Positions 41,601 through 49,751 of a stretch of 64,000 nucleotides of DNA are shown piece by piece. The position numbers and the translations under genes were made by a program. The notes under the pieces were generated by a model. It saw only the letters and a list, made by a program, of their open reading frames with translations. It did not search any database and was not told the DNA's origin. Positions within the stretch are counted from its first letter, which is position 1. Each line of letters begins with the position of its first letter. Source of the DNA: JBBQFI01 sp038237805 (GTDB taxonomy: Bacteria; Verrucomicrobiota; Verrucomicrobiia; Chthoniobacterales; UBA10450). Where the stretch lies: NCBI GenBank assembly GCA_038237805.1, contig JBBRYI010000007.1:124001-188000 (forward strand), read 5' to 3'.

Positions 41601-41840
41601 CGACCGGGAACGGCGAAAGGTTTTGTTTTTATCAGCCTGGAAGATGAGACCGGCGTGTCGAACGCAATCGTAACGCCGGATTTGTTTGAGAAACTGCGCC
41701 TTGTCATAACGGAAGAGGCGTTTTTACTGATTGAAGGCGAAGTGCAAAATTCCGACGGCGTGGTTTTGATCAAAGCGCAACAGATCCGACCGCTCGCACA
41801 CGATGAGCTCGTGGGCAGCAACTCGCACGATTTCCATTAA
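38625..41840 (+). CDS. dnaE2: Error-prone DNA polymerase III alpha subunit DnaE2 (ImuC)
   Basis: Translesion C-family polymerase of the SOS mutasome, 1071 aa. PHP domain first (YIELHACSAFSFLRGGSFPEHL). The polymerase core has the catalytic acidic motif GWPDIDLDLPSGDR and VVAQWDKDDCEDLGIVKVDLLGLG. The C-terminal OB domain is GNVICRQRPGTAKGFVFISLEDETG. Two in-frame insertions of palindromic repeat DNA are visible: SARVSRVGFG...NTRDACAT (about residues 125-160) and HSERSEAESRDL...SAQDD (about residues 900-925), both at places where relatives have linkers. Two TCGTTAGG copies lie near the 3' end. Convergent with gnd, only three bases apart. Confidence 0.93.
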   Translation: MSYIELHACSAFSFLRGGSFPEHLAKRAAELEMPAVALLDRNGVYGAQRFSVAAREQNVRPIIGSELTLEDDNILPVLVKNRSGYRNLCELLTQAHLRSEKGKCAVRWDELAEFAHGLVALFDLGSARVSRVGFGVSPKRSFKSSRRREVVANTRDACATRNRLQSLIDLFGRENIYVEMQRHFLRGEEQLNQQLIDLADHYQLPLLATNGVQYATPSGRDVIDVFTCIREHTHLDAAGKLLSQNSERHLKSDAEMRALFHDRPDAIANTEGLAERLTFSLENIGYEFPEFPVPDGHSMDSFLNTIVWFGAQQRYDAVSSAVKRQLKEELALIQKLGFSGYFLIVWDIINFCREHNVMVQGRGSAANSAVCYCLGITPVDPVSNHLVFERFLSESRKGWPDIDLDLPSGDRRESVIQEIYRRYGKHGAAMTANVISYRGRSAAREIGKALNFSPSILDRFSHLFANGDFPHTLDLQSQIEQAGLPKAHPRMPAFVNLYRAIYGLPRHLGQHSGGMIICQNKLSSFVPLENASMPGRVVAQWDKDDCEDLGIVKVDLLGLGMMSVMQGAFELCRERGRPLDLAHIPKDDPATFEIMQKADTIGVFQIESRAQMATLPRMKPKCFYDVVIEVAIIRPGPIQGDMVHPYLARRAGREKITYFDPRLEPVLGRTLGVPLFQEQMLKIAMVMADFSGAEAEELRRALSFHRSQERMEKVSVKLRAAMTRKNIAPAVIDKILQSITSFALYGFPESHAISFAILAYGSAYLKVHRAPEFYASLLNNQPMGFYTPATIVKDAHRHGTKIQPVCAQRSEWHCVVVSNDTVRLGFCVVNGLRREHAEELVRQRNRLPFRSMEDFKRRVELSKEEFRTLAELGALNCFAEHRRAAMWKVEEEMPEGLFARHSERSEAESRDLSNVREVLCSAQDDRAGSSPLLPMTMPERVRADYERMNLTTGPHPMKLLRDSLPNVWRAIDLVKAGNKSIVQIAGNVICRQRPGTAKGFVFISLEDETGVSNAIVTPDLFEKLRLVITEEAFLLIEGEVQNSDGVVLIKAQQIRPLAHDELVGSNSHDFH
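38996..39105. repeat. 110-bp palindromic element inserted in frame in dnaE2
   Basis: Two perfectly complementary 27-bp arms (38996-39022, beginning GGGTAGCGCACGCGTCTCGC, and 39079-39105) enclose a 56-bp centre that itself holds three small dyads: TTTCGGCG/CGCCGAAA, CTTTTAAAAG and CGACGAC/GTCGTCG. The plus frame is kept and adds about 37 residues. The minus strand is also open and encodes a similar SARVSR...TRDACAT peptide because of the symmetry. Confidence 0.92.
41323..41399. repeat. 77-bp GTCATT...GGATGAC palindromic repeat inserted in frame in dnaE2
   Basis: Begins GTCATTCCGAGCGAAGCG and ends TCCGCTCAGGATGAC. GGGACCTC and GAGGTCC form inner arms around TCGAACGTTCGC. Same family as the intergenic copies at 14487 and 22471. 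It is translated as HSERSEAESRDLSNVREVL then CSAQDD within DnaE2. Confidence 0.88.
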
Positions 41841-41843
41841 CAT

Positions 41844-43328
41844 CTACTCGGCTGCGTGACGCTTTCCGGCTGATTTCGGCTCGGCTGGCTTTTCTGTCGG
41901 TTGATCGCCCGACTCCATCCAATTGGTGTGAAAAACGCCCGGCTTGTCGACACGTTCGTAAGTATGTGCGCCAAAGAAATCGCGCTGCGCCTGCAAGAGA
42001 TTCGCGGGCAAGCGCGCGGAACGATAGCTATCGAAGTAAGCCAGCGAAGCGCTGAAGGCGGGCACAGCGACGCCATGCTCGATCGCTTTAGAAACAGCAA
42101 CGCGCCACTGGTCCTGCGACTTCGCCATGATGTCGGTAAAATAGGAATCGAAGAGCAGATTGTGTAGCGCGGGGTCGCGGGCGTAGGCATCGGCGATGCG
42201 ATTAAGAAATTTGGCGCGAATGATGCAACCGCCGCGCCAAATGGTGGCGATGTCACCGAAATTTAAATTCCACTTGTAGGTGGTACTGGCGGCGCCGAGC
42301 AGTTCCATGCCTTGCGCATACGAAACGATTTTCGAGGCATAGAGTGCGTCGTGCACGGCGCGAATGAGCTGTGCGCGATCGCCGGTGAATTTTGCCGGTT
42401 TGGGCTGCGGCAGGATCTTCGAAGCGGCGACACGCTCGTCTTTGCGAGACGAAATCACGCGCGCTTCAACCGCAGCGTTGATTGTTGAGATTACGACCGA
42501 CTGTGTGAGCGCAGACTGCAGAGTCCAAAGCCCCGTTCCTTTCTGCCCAGCTTTATCGAGTATGACGTCGACGAGCGGCTTGCCCGTTTCGGGATCTTTC
42601 TTGCGAAAGATTTGAGAGGTGATTTCGATGAGATAGCTCTCGAGTGCCCCGCTATTCCAATCCGCGAAAATGTTAGCCAGCTCGGCGGCGCCGAGACCCA
42701 ACACGTTTTGTAAAATCGCATACGCTTCGCAAATCAACTGCATGTCGCCGTACTCGATTCCATTGTGAACCATCTTCACATAATGACCGGCGCCATCCGG
42801 GCCCATGTAACGGCAACATGGTTCGCCGTCGACTTGGGCGGCGATTTTGCGAAAGATCGGCGCGATGATTTCATAAGATTCGCGGGAACCGCCCGGCATG
42901 AGCGATGGACCTTTGAGCGCTCCTTCTTCGCCGCCGGAAACGCCGCAACCGACAAAGTGCAGGCCGCGCGCTTCCAGTTCTTTGAATCGACGCTGCGTGT
43001 CGGTAAAAAGCGAATTGCCGCCATCGATAATGACGTCACCAGTTTCGAAACCTGGCACGAGCTGGGCGATGACGGCGTCAACAGGCGCGCCCGCTTTGAC
43101 CATGATCATCGCTTTGCGCGGCCGCCGTAATCCCCCGATAAATTCCTCCATCGTGCGAGCCGGCAGGATGTTTTTTCCCGCGCCGCGATCGGCCGCGAAT
43201 TTTTCTGTGACCTCAGTGGTGCGGTTATAAACCGCAACCGAGAAGCCTTTCGATTCCATGTTGAGGGCGAGATTTTCCCCCATGACCCCAAGTCCGATGA
43301 TTCCAATATCGCATTGCGTCGTGGTCAT
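41844..43328 (-). CDS. gnd: 6-phosphogluconate dehydrogenase, decarboxylating
   Basis: Oxidative pentose-phosphate enzyme producing ribulose-5-phosphate, CO2 and NADPH; 494 aa. Motifs are the cofactor fold IGIIGLGVMGENLALNMESKGF, VGCGVSGGEEGALKGPSLMPGG, the catalytic KMVHNGIEYGDMQLICEAY and the C-terminal GGCIIRAKFLNRI. The last 20 residues are Lys/Pro/Glu-rich and not part of the fold. Divergent from moaE with a 51-base gap and convergent with dnaE2 with no terminator space. No zwf or pgl nearby. Confidence 0.95.
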   Translation of the reverse strand: MTTTQCDIGIIGLGVMGENLALNMESKGFSVAVYNRTTEVTEKFAADRGAGKNILPARTMEEFIGGLRRPRKAMIMVKAGAPVDAVIAQLVPGFETGDVIIDGGNSLFTDTQRRFKELEARGLHFVGCGVSGGEEGALKGPSLMPGGSRESYEIIAPIFRKIAAQVDGEPCCRYMGPDGAGHYVKMVHNGIEYGDMQLICEAYAILQNVLGLGAAELANIFADWNSGALESYLIEITSQIFRKKDPETGKPLVDVILDKAGQKGTGLWTLQSALTQSVVISTINAAVEARVISSRKDERVAASKILPQPKPAKFTGDRAQLIRAVHDALYASKIVSYAQGMELLGAASTTYKWNLNFGDIATIWRGGCIIRAKFLNRIADAYARDPALHNLLFDSYFTDIMAKSQDQWRVAVSKAIEHGVAVPAFSASLAYFDSYRSARLPANLLQAQRDFFGAHTYERVDKPGVFHTNWMESGDQPTEKPAEPKSAGKRHAAE

Positions 43329-43379
43329 TTTGGGTGTTGTTGAAACGTTCGGAAAAGCATTCTCGTGTTACATTAGCGC

Positions 43380-43820
43380 ATGGCAATTTCGATTTGGAAA
43401 GTTTCGATCGTCAATGCTCCGCTGGAATTTCCTGGAGACCTCGCGGATTCCGGCTCCGGGGCGGTGATCGATTTTTGGGGAAGAGTGAGAGAAATCGAAA
43501 ATGGGCGAGCGATCGAAGGAATCAATTACGAAGTACATCACGCCATGGCGGAGCATCAGATGAACCTGCTCGCGGAGAAGGCAACGGTCGATTTTTTTCT
43601 GACCGCGCTCGTATTGCGGCATCGGGTTGGTTTCGTGCGAGCTGGTGAAGCCTCGCTGTTTCTTCGCACGGCGAGCCGACATCGCGCGGCCGCTTTCGCG
43701 GCGAGTGAGTGGCTGATTGCGGAACTGAAAGCGAAAGTTCCAATCTGGAAGCGACCTGTTTTCATAACGGCGGAGACGCCTCGGAGAGAGCAGCAACTCG
43801 AGGAAGCTACAAACAGATGA
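43380..43820 (+). CDS. moaE: Molybdopterin synthase catalytic subunit MoaE
   Basis: Large subunit that inserts sulfur from MoaD thiocarboxylate into precursor Z to form molybdopterin, 146 aa. Family features are GAVIDFWGRVREIENGRAIEGINYEVHHAMAE, LRHRVGFVRAGEASLFLRTASRHRAAAFAASEWLIAELKAKVPIWKRP (catalytic Lys region). Its stop overlaps the pgsA start by four bases, an unusual partner. No other molybdenum cofactor genes are present. Confidence 0.92.
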   Translation: MAISIWKVSIVNAPLEFPGDLADSGSGAVIDFWGRVREIENGRAIEGINYEVHHAMAEHQMNLLAEKATVDFFLTALVLRHRVGFVRAGEASLFLRTASRHRAAAFAASEWLIAELKAKVPIWKRPVFITAETPRREQQLEEATNR

Positions 43821-44392
43821 ATTGGGCGAATCGTCTAACGTTAAGCAGATTACTTTTGACGATTTTGTTTGTCGTGGCGCTGAATTCAACGTGGGCTTAC
43901 GGCCGCACCGCTGCACTTGTTCTTTTCCTCGTTGCCGGCGCGACCGATTTTTTTGACGGCGAGATCGCGCGGCGCTACGCGATCGTAACGAATTTCGGAA
44001 AGCTAATGGATCCGCTCATGGACAAAGTGCTGATGGCGGCGGCGTTCATTTGTCTCGTGCCGTTCAAAGCGATTCCGGCGTGGGCCGCAACGGTGGTTGT
44101 GGCGCGGGATTTTTTGATTACCGGTTTACGATTGATCGCTAGCGCGCAGGGCCAAGTGCTCCCGGCCGAACGTCTCGGCAAACACAAGACCTCCTGGCAA
44201 ATTGTGACGATTCTATTTTTTCTCGTTCTCCTTGCCGCGCGCGAATTGAAATATGCGAGTTACGAAAGCGGATGGTGGTCGAATGCCTGGTATCGGGGAG
44301 GCCCCGTTCTCATTTGGATCGCGGTCGCCCTTACTCTTTATTCAGGGCTCGGATATGCCTGGCGTCACCGGGAGATAATCTCACCCCTATAA
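43817..44392 (+). CDS. pgsA: CDP-diacylglycerol-glycerol-3-phosphate 3-phosphatidyltransferase
   Basis: Integral membrane enzyme making phosphatidylglycerol phosphate, 191 aa from ATG 43817. The CDP-alcohol phosphotransferase signature is complete: DFFDGEIARRYAIVTNFGKLMDPLMDK (D-G-x2-A-R-x8-G-x3-D-x3-D). About five hydrophobic helices. The GKHKTSWQI segment is typical of PgsA. The longer upstream frame from 43709 overlaps moaE and is rejected. Translationally coupled to moaE by ATGA. Confidence 0.92.
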   Translation: MNWANRLTLSRLLLTILFVVALNSTWAYGRTAALVLFLVAGATDFFDGEIARRYAIVTNFGKLMDPLMDKVLMAAAFICLVPFKAIPAWAATVVVARDFLITGLRLIASAQGQVLPAERLGKHKTSWQIVTILFFLVLLAARELKYASYESGWWSNAWYRGGPVLIWIAVALTLYSGLGYAWRHREIISPL

Positions 44393-44428
44393 TCGCTTGA
44401 TCGCCAGGTCGGAGAGGCGAGCGCCTAA

Positions 44429-44980
44429 TCAGAAGAAGCTTTGCGGGATTTCGACGCGATCGCCGGGTTGCAGCTTTACATCCTTCGATGGGTCCTTGCG
44501 GAATTGCCGAACGTCGTAAAGCTTGACTTCGCTTCCGCGGAGAAGCCGGACACGTTTCTGATCGGCAAAGTCGTTGAAACCGCCGGCCGCGTTAATGGCA
44601 GCCAGCATCGTCATATCCTCGGTGAAAGGAACACGCGAAGGAAGGCGGACTGCGCCGCCCACATTCACGAAGCGAGCTGTGGGCTGCATCATGAGCGTGA
44701 TCGTCGGATTGGTGAAGATTTTCTCTTCGCGATACTTTGCCTCGGCGGCGGCGGATACCTGTGCTGGAGCTAGACCAGCGGCCTGCACTTTATTAATATA
44801 AGGCAAGCTAATCGCTCCGTTCGCATCGACCGTGTAGGTGTTGTTGATTTGCGTTTGTTCGTCGACGGGGACACCGCCGATTTTGATCTCGATCGGATCA
44901 CCCACGCGCAGGGTGGCTTGCCCTAAGGCGAGGCCGATCGCGCAGAAAAAAAATACGAACGTCGTGGCGATGAGACGCAT
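44429..44980 (-). CDS. Wza/KpsD-type polysaccharide export protein
   Basis: 183-aa exported protein with a signal peptide (MRLIATTFVFFFCAIGLALGQ), the poly-export domain (LRVGDPIEIKIGGVPVDEQTQINNTYTVDANGAISLPYINKVQAAGLAP) and one SLBB-like domain (INAAGGFNDFADQKRVRLLRG). No lipobox Cys at the signal end. Shorter than full Wza, so it may supply the periplasmic part of the exporter. It directly follows the BY-kinase gene with no gap. Confidence 0.9.
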   Translation of the reverse strand: MRLIATTFVFFFCAIGLALGQATLRVGDPIEIKIGGVPVDEQTQINNTYTVDANGAISLPYINKVQAAGLAPAQVSAAAEAKYREEKIFTNPTITLMMQPTARFVNVGGAVRLPSRVPFTEDMTMLAAINAAGGFNDFADQKRVRLLRGSEVKLYDVRQFRKDPSKDVKLQPGDRVEIPQSFF

Positions 44981-47140
44981 TTAATATTCCTCAGGTTCTT
45001 CCGAGGCGCCATTACTCGCGGCGGTCGCAGCACGTTCTTTGCGGCTGCTGCGCGTTTCTTTATCACGCGGTTGGTAATAGCCGTAGTAATTGGTGTAGTA
45101 GTAGTAGTTCTGATCGTGTTTGAGATCGACGTTATTCAAAACTACCCCCAAAACCGATCCGCCCACTCCGACAATGGCTTGTTTAACCCGCGTCAGCATC
45201 GCCCGGGGAAAACGACGATGCTGCACGACGATAATTGTTTGGTCGACCTCGCTGGCGAGAACCGATGCATCGCTCACCCCAAGCATTGGAGGCGAATCGA
45301 GGAAAATGATGTCGTATCGCGACTTTAACTGTGCGATCAAGTCGGACATGCGTTGCGAGTTTAGAATTCCGACGGCGTCAGCGGGGAGAATGCCGCTGGG
45401 GAGGAGGGAAAGGTTCTCGACGGAGGTGGGAACAATCGCCTCATCGAGCGGAATCTCGGTTGTGAGATAATTCGTTAGGCCAATCCTATTCGACAAATCC
45501 CATATGCTGTGTTGCGTTGGTCGACGTAAGTCTGCATCGACGATCAGGGTTGAGTAGCCGCCTTGGGCGGAAATAAAGGCGAGGTTCGCAATCGTGGTCG
45601 ATTTTCCTTCGCCCGGCCCACCACTGGCCACCGAAATTGTGTTCGCCTCCGGGTTTTTACGATTGAATTCAATGTTGGTGCGCAGAATTCGGTAAGCCTC
45701 GGCATCCGGAGTATCGCCGGATTCCTTATGCAGCAGCCGAATATTTTTTGGAATAATCGCGAGGACGGGTACCCCGAGCAGGCTTTCCACGTCGTCCATC
45801 GTTTTCACGCTCGTGTCGAGATATTCGATAAAGAAGGCGAGACCCAGACCGACGACTAGACCAACGACAGCGCCGAGGGCCAGGTTCAACGCGACGCGCG
45901 GACGAGCGGCGAAGCTGGGTGGTTCTGCGACTTGTTTCACACTGACCGCCATTCGCGGCATGGCCAATTCCATCGTCTGTGTTTGCGCACGCGTGCGGAC
46001 GCCATCGAGGAGCAACTTTTCCTTGATGTAGGCGTTTTTCACGCGCGTGTAATTGGCGCTCAGATTTTTTGAAGCGAGCTGCTTGGTGTTGATTTCGTCG
46101 AGACGTTTTTGCAGGGACTCCCGCGTCGTTTTGGCGGCCTCGAGATTTTTTTCAAGCGCGGTGCGGATGCTGGCGATTTGTTCTCGCAGTTGTTTCTCGT
46201 AAACCAGTTTCGTGGCGCGAATCGCCCTGACGCGAGGATGGTTTTCGCCCAAGCCGGAATTGAGCATCAATGCTTCCTGCGCTACCGCTTCCTGGTAGGT
46301 CGGAAGAATTTTCTGAATGGTCGGATCCTGCACGCCAAGCGTTGGATTAAGCGTCGGCAACATCCGCATTAAGTCGTCGCCTGTGACGTTCTCGATTTGT
46401 TTCAGTTTGTTCGCGAGCGTCGCCTCTTGCGTTTCGGCTTCGTTTACCTCCGTCTCCTGCTTGACCACCATCGTGTTGACGGGCGCCTCGGTATCCTCTT
46501 TGCCCTCAGGGTTGAGATCTACAATGTGTTCTTCATCACGGATGCGAGAGACTTCACTGGCGGCCTCGGCCACCGCTTTTTGCTGCTTGGCCACTTCTTC
46601 GTTCATCGTAGCGACCGCGCGATTCAGAATGTCCTTTTCTTCCTCGACGCGTTTGTCTTGATAAACGCTGACTATTTTATTCGCGATGTCGGCAGCTTCC
46701 TGCGGATCGGTGCTGTAGACACTGATCTGCAGGAGATCGGTATTGCGCACTTCATCGACATCCAGCTTGCGGCGCAACATTTGGTAAGCTTGTTCGCGCG
46801 ACGGACGGGACCCATCGCGGGTCCATTTCTCCTGCAATTTTAAATCTTCGATTACCGGGTAGAGAATGCCGGTGCGTTGGATGATTTGGAAGACCGTCGG
46901 CGCCAGCTGCGGATCATGGATGGGTTGACTAGGATTTGACGTGTCGAAGATACGCGGATTTTGCGCCATTGATTTGACCTCGACGAAACAGGAAGCCTGA
47001 TATTCGCGCGGCTGAAAATAGGTCACCACCGCCGCGGTTATGAGGACAAGCAAAAACGCCAGAAGGATTAAAATCCAACGGACGCGGATGACTCTCCAGT
47101 AGTCGAGAAAGTGAAGTTTAACTTCTTCCGTTTGTGCCAT
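44981..47140 (-). CDS. Wzc-type polysaccharide copolymerase / BY-kinase
   Basis: 719-aa inner-membrane protein. N-terminal Wzz domain flanked by two membrane helices (WILILLAFLLVLITAAVV near residue 30 and ALGAVVGLVVGLGLAFFIEYL near residue 420), with coiled coil between. Cytoplasmic tyrosine-kinase domain: Walker A SGGPGEGKSTTIANLAF, Walker A' IVDADLRRPTQHS, Walker B DIIFLDSPPMLG. A Tyr-rich C-terminal cluster (YYYYTNYYGYYQPRD) serves as the autophosphorylation tail. It controls chain length and export with the Wza-like protein downstream. One TCGTTAGG copy at 45472. Confidence 0.92.
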   Translation of the reverse strand: MAQTEEVKLHFLDYWRVIRVRWILILLAFLLVLITAAVVTYFQPREYQASCFVEVKSMAQNPRIFDTSNPSQPIHDPQLAPTVFQIIQRTGILYPVIEDLKLQEKWTRDGSRPSREQAYQMLRRKLDVDEVRNTDLLQISVYSTDPQEAADIANKIVSVYQDKRVEEEKDILNRAVATMNEEVAKQQKAVAEAASEVSRIRDEEHIVDLNPEGKEDTEAPVNTMVVKQETEVNEAETQEATLANKLKQIENVTGDDLMRMLPTLNPTLGVQDPTIQKILPTYQEAVAQEALMLNSGLGENHPRVRAIRATKLVYEKQLREQIASIRTALEKNLEAAKTTRESLQKRLDEINTKQLASKNLSANYTRVKNAYIKEKLLLDGVRTRAQTQTMELAMPRMAVSVKQVAEPPSFAARPRVALNLALGAVVGLVVGLGLAFFIEYLDTSVKTMDDVESLLGVPVLAIIPKNIRLLHKESGDTPDAEAYRILRTNIEFNRKNPEANTISVASGGPGEGKSTTIANLAFISAQGGYSTLIVDADLRRPTQHSIWDLSNRIGLTNYLTTEIPLDEAIVPTSVENLSLLPSGILPADAVGILNSQRMSDLIAQLKSRYDIIFLDSPPMLGVSDASVLASEVDQTIIVVQHRRFPRAMLTRVKQAIVGVGGSVLGVVLNNVDLKHDQNYYYYTNYYGYYQPRDKETRSSRKERAATAASNGASEEPEEY

Positions 47141-47209
47141 AGCGAAACCCGTCTGAGCGAGAGAAAAACCCTACCAAGAAACCCTGAGAAAAGCAATCTC
47201 TCTGCTTCG

Positions 47210-48487
47210 TCAGAATGTAAAATTCACTCCGCCGTAGATCCGATTACGGTAATACTCGCGGAACTGAATGTCCGATATAACCTCGGTGAAATCGTGGCCA
47301 AGTTCAACTCCCCAGTTACGATTCATAGCATAACGAAGGGAAAGCGACACTGAAAAAGCGTCTTCGGCGAAAGGGGGCGAGAAGAAAAATGGCGTCAGCG
47401 TGCCAGCGTTTTCGTCGTGCTGGAAAGAGCCGGTAAGAGCTGCAATGATGCGCTGCGTGATATTATAGCTTCCCGTCAATCCGGTGCGAAAAGTAGTGCG
47501 GCTTTGAGATCCGCCAACATCGGGCTCTTCGATCGAATAACGATTGATCCAGGAAAGGGACATATGGGGCCCGAGCGCGTAAGTCAAAGTGCCTTCGAAG
47601 TATGGATCGGTCCGATTATCATTGAGGTCCGTGTAGGAACGAGACTCAACACCAGCGCGCGTGGAAATGTTAAAACGTGGGCTGAAACTGTGATCGAATC
47701 CTGCCAGAAGGAAATGCGTGGTGGAGTTACGTACACCACTATTGTAGGCGATAAGGCCAAACCGGTACTCACCCACCAAGCTTGTAGTGGGCCAGACTAG
47801 AAATCGAAATTCGTTTCCAAAAGTGTGTTCGAAACGATCCTCGAAGTCGCCAACCGCCGGATCCTTGTACTGGATCGCCGCGATCGTATAGCTGGTGACA
47901 GTAGAAAAGCGCGGCGTCCAGCGAAAGGCAGCGGAGAATTTATCCGCTGTGTAGAAGAAACTCCCGCTCCTGCGGTTAAGTCCGGCATTGAAAGCAAAAT
48001 CGGGCTGGCTCTGGTAGGTAGAATAGGAAGTCAGAGAAAGCGTGAGCCGTGGAGTTGCTTTGTGAACTAACGAAAAGTTAAGGTTCGGGTTAAAATCGTA
48101 GGTCACGCCGCCTGGTCGTTCGAAGTAGCGGGTTATTCCGCCGTTTGTCTGCAGACTGATCGTCGTTCGCGGGGTGCCAAAAGCATAAGAGAGGGCAAGA
48201 TTCACGGTCGCGAAAGCCGAGCCCTCTCGGAGGGTTGATGAGGTCAGAACGTTATCGTCATAGCCACCTCGGACCGAGACGGAGACATGAAATGGTAAAG
48301 CTGCGAATTTTCCGATTCCGACACTTTGCTTCGTGCCCGTCTCTTCCTGCTTCGTGCTGGTGTCTTCCGAAACGGTCTCGCTGCTCGTGGCAACCTCTTC
48401 GGCGGCAAAGAGGCGATGCCCTGGCAGCACCCCGAGGAGCAGCAAAAGGACGATATAGCCGAATCTGGAGGTTGTAGAATTTCGCAT
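47210..48487 (-). CDS. Outer-membrane beta-barrel protein of the polysaccharide locus
   Basis: 425 aa from ATG 48487, giving a signal peptide (MRNSTTSRFGYIVLLLLLGVLPGHRLFA), a short acidic linker, then alternating amphipathic strands with many aromatic residues up to the terminal GVNFTF (terminal Phe typical of barrel insertion). The frame continues upstream to 48988 through the tRNA-Gly gene, so that extension is rejected. Resembles the outer-membrane beta-barrel proteins found beside exopolysaccharide genes in Verrucomicrobiota and related groups. Upstream of the BY-kinase, 69 bases apart. The transported substrate is inferred from context only. Confidence 0.8.
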   Translation of the reverse strand: MRNSTTSRFGYIVLLLLLGVLPGHRLFAAEEVATSSETVSEDTSTKQEETGTKQSVGIGKFAALPFHVSVSVRGGYDDNVLTSSTLREGSAFATVNLALSYAFGTPRTTISLQTNGGITRYFERPGGVTYDFNPNLNFSLVHKATPRLTLSLTSYSTYQSQPDFAFNAGLNRRSGSFFYTADKFSAAFRWTPRFSTVTSYTIAAIQYKDPAVGDFEDRFEHTFGNEFRFLVWPTTSLVGEYRFGLIAYNSGVRNSTTHFLLAGFDHSFSPRFNISTRAGVESRSYTDLNDNRTDPYFEGTLTYALGPHMSLSWINRYSIEEPDVGGSQSRTTFRTGLTGSYNITQRIIAALTGSFQHDENAGTLTPFFFSPPFAEDAFSVSLSLRYAMNRNWGVELGHDFTEVISDIQFREYYRNRIYGGVNFTF

Positions 48488-48841
48488 ATGCCCTGTCAGA
48501 TATTGAAACCACACTTTAACATGGTTCCGCAAGTGTTTTGCCCTAGGCGCCCCGAAGGGTAGGTGCTCGTAGAAAACGGGGCAATCCTTTTTTGACACCG
48601 CTTCGGGGCCCTCGTTTTCCTGGCCCAGGCATTGTTTTTCATCGTTTTTCTGGCGTCGACCGGGTCTTATGGCGAGGCTGGTGCCACGCTTCTGCGTTGC
48701 CCAGCGATCTATGTGCCCTGCACTGGATTTTTTCACAAGAAGCGCTCGTGGGGCCAAACCGATGGCTTCTGCGTCCATCCATTCTAATCGACAAACGTGC
48801 GGCGGTAGTCGCTGGGGCAACACAATTTCCTTGCTCAAACA
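48488..48841. other. Intergenic leader upstream of the polysaccharide operon
   Basis: 354 bases without a credible gene. Open frames crossing it on both strands have no start context and run through the tRNA-Gly gene. The minus strand presumably holds the operon promoter. CCCCG-type inverted sequences near 48552-48583 could fold, but I recognise no riboswitch or terminator. Confidence 0.5.
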
Positions 48842-48912
48842 AGCGGGCAACGGGAATCGAACCCGCATGGCCAGCTTGGAAGGCTGGAACTTTACCATTA
48901 AGCTATGCCCGC
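48842..48912 (-). tRNA. tRNA-Gly (TCC)
   Basis: On the minus strand the 71-base gene opens GCGGGCA and closes TGCCCGC. The anticodon loop CTTCCAA gives TCC, the D arm is AGCTTAATGGTAAAG, the T arm GGGTTCGATTCCC, and the discriminator is T. CCA is not encoded. Confidence 0.95.
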
Positions 48913-49044
48913 GCGCGCCTTCAAGCTGGCGCGAAGACGCACGAAAGCCAAGTGCATTTTCCGGCTGGTCTCGCGCGTTGCTCTTCATCGAAACTTCATT
49001 TCGTTAGGCACTTGCTTTTTCCGGATGGACGATTAGCACTCCTC

Positions 49045-49737
49045 ATGAAACTTCTCTGCCTTGTCTTTGGCATTTGCGCCGCCTCGCTCCCTCACGCTTT
49101 CGGCGATCTCACCATTGTGCAGAGCGTGGAAGGGATGGGTCCCGTTACTCAGATGACCATGAAAATCAAGGGCGACAAAGCGCGCATTGATGTCTCTCCC
49201 CAAATCACCACCATATTCGATGCCAAAACGGGCGAGATGACCAACCTCATGAGAGATCAGAAGATGGTGCTTCGCGTGTCTGCCGAAAAAATGAAATCGG
49301 CTGTCGAAACGATGCGAAAATCCAAGGCACAAAAAGAGGGCGCCGAAAAACCAAAGCTTGTCGCGACGGGAAAAAAAGAAACGGTCGGCGGTTATCAGAC
49401 TGAGCAGTACGTTTATGACTCGCCTGATTTCAAAGCGACATATTGGATTGCCACTAATTACCCGGATGGCGCCGCGATTCTGAAGCAACTTCAGGCGATT
49501 AAGATGGATGCGCTAAATGGACCAAATAGCCATATGCCGGACTATCGTGACTTCCCCGGAGTGCCGGTTAAGACCGTCTTGTCCACCGGTGGTAAGGAAA
49601 TGACCACGATACTTAATTCCATCAAACAAGATGCTGTGAGCGACACTGAATTCGCGGTGCCGAGTGATTATAAGGAGATGAGTATGCCGGACATTTTCGG
49701 TGGGACTAAAGCACCATCTTCTGTTCCTCCTCCGTAG
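49045..49737 (+). CDS. Exported DUF4412-like protein
   Basis: 230 aa from ATG 49045. Signal peptide MKLLCLVFGICAASLPHAFG, then a beta-rich domain (VQSVEGMGPVTQMTMKIKGDKARIDV, TTIFDAKTGEMTNLMRDQKMV, GGYQTEQYVYDSP) that matches the DUF4412 style of a periplasmic, possibly lipid-binding beta structure. Ends in a Pro-rich tail. The frame is open upstream to 48592 through the tRNA-Gly region, which is clearly non-coding. maf follows after 14 bases on the same strand with a TAGGAG ribosome site. Function unknown. Confidence 0.78.
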   Translation: MKLLCLVFGICAASLPHAFGDLTIVQSVEGMGPVTQMTMKIKGDKARIDVSPQITTIFDAKTGEMTNLMRDQKMVLRVSAEKMKSAVETMRKSKAQKEGAEKPKLVATGKKETVGGYQTEQYVYDSPDFKATYWIATNYPDGAAILKQLQAIKMDALNGPNSHMPDYRDFPGVPVKTVLSTGGKEMTTILNSIKQDAVSDTEFAVPSDYKEMSMPDIFGGTKAPSSVPPP

Positions 49738-49751
49738 GAGTTACCAACTAA

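Noticed and set aside
48488..48988. Minus-strand extension of the outer-membrane barrel gene
   Set aside because: It crosses the tRNA-Gly gene and would bury the signal peptide that begins at 48487.
48592..49044. Long plus-strand open frame upstream of the DUF4412 gene
   Set aside because: It reads antisense through the tRNA-Gly gene and has no start context; the signal-bearing ATG at 49045 is better.
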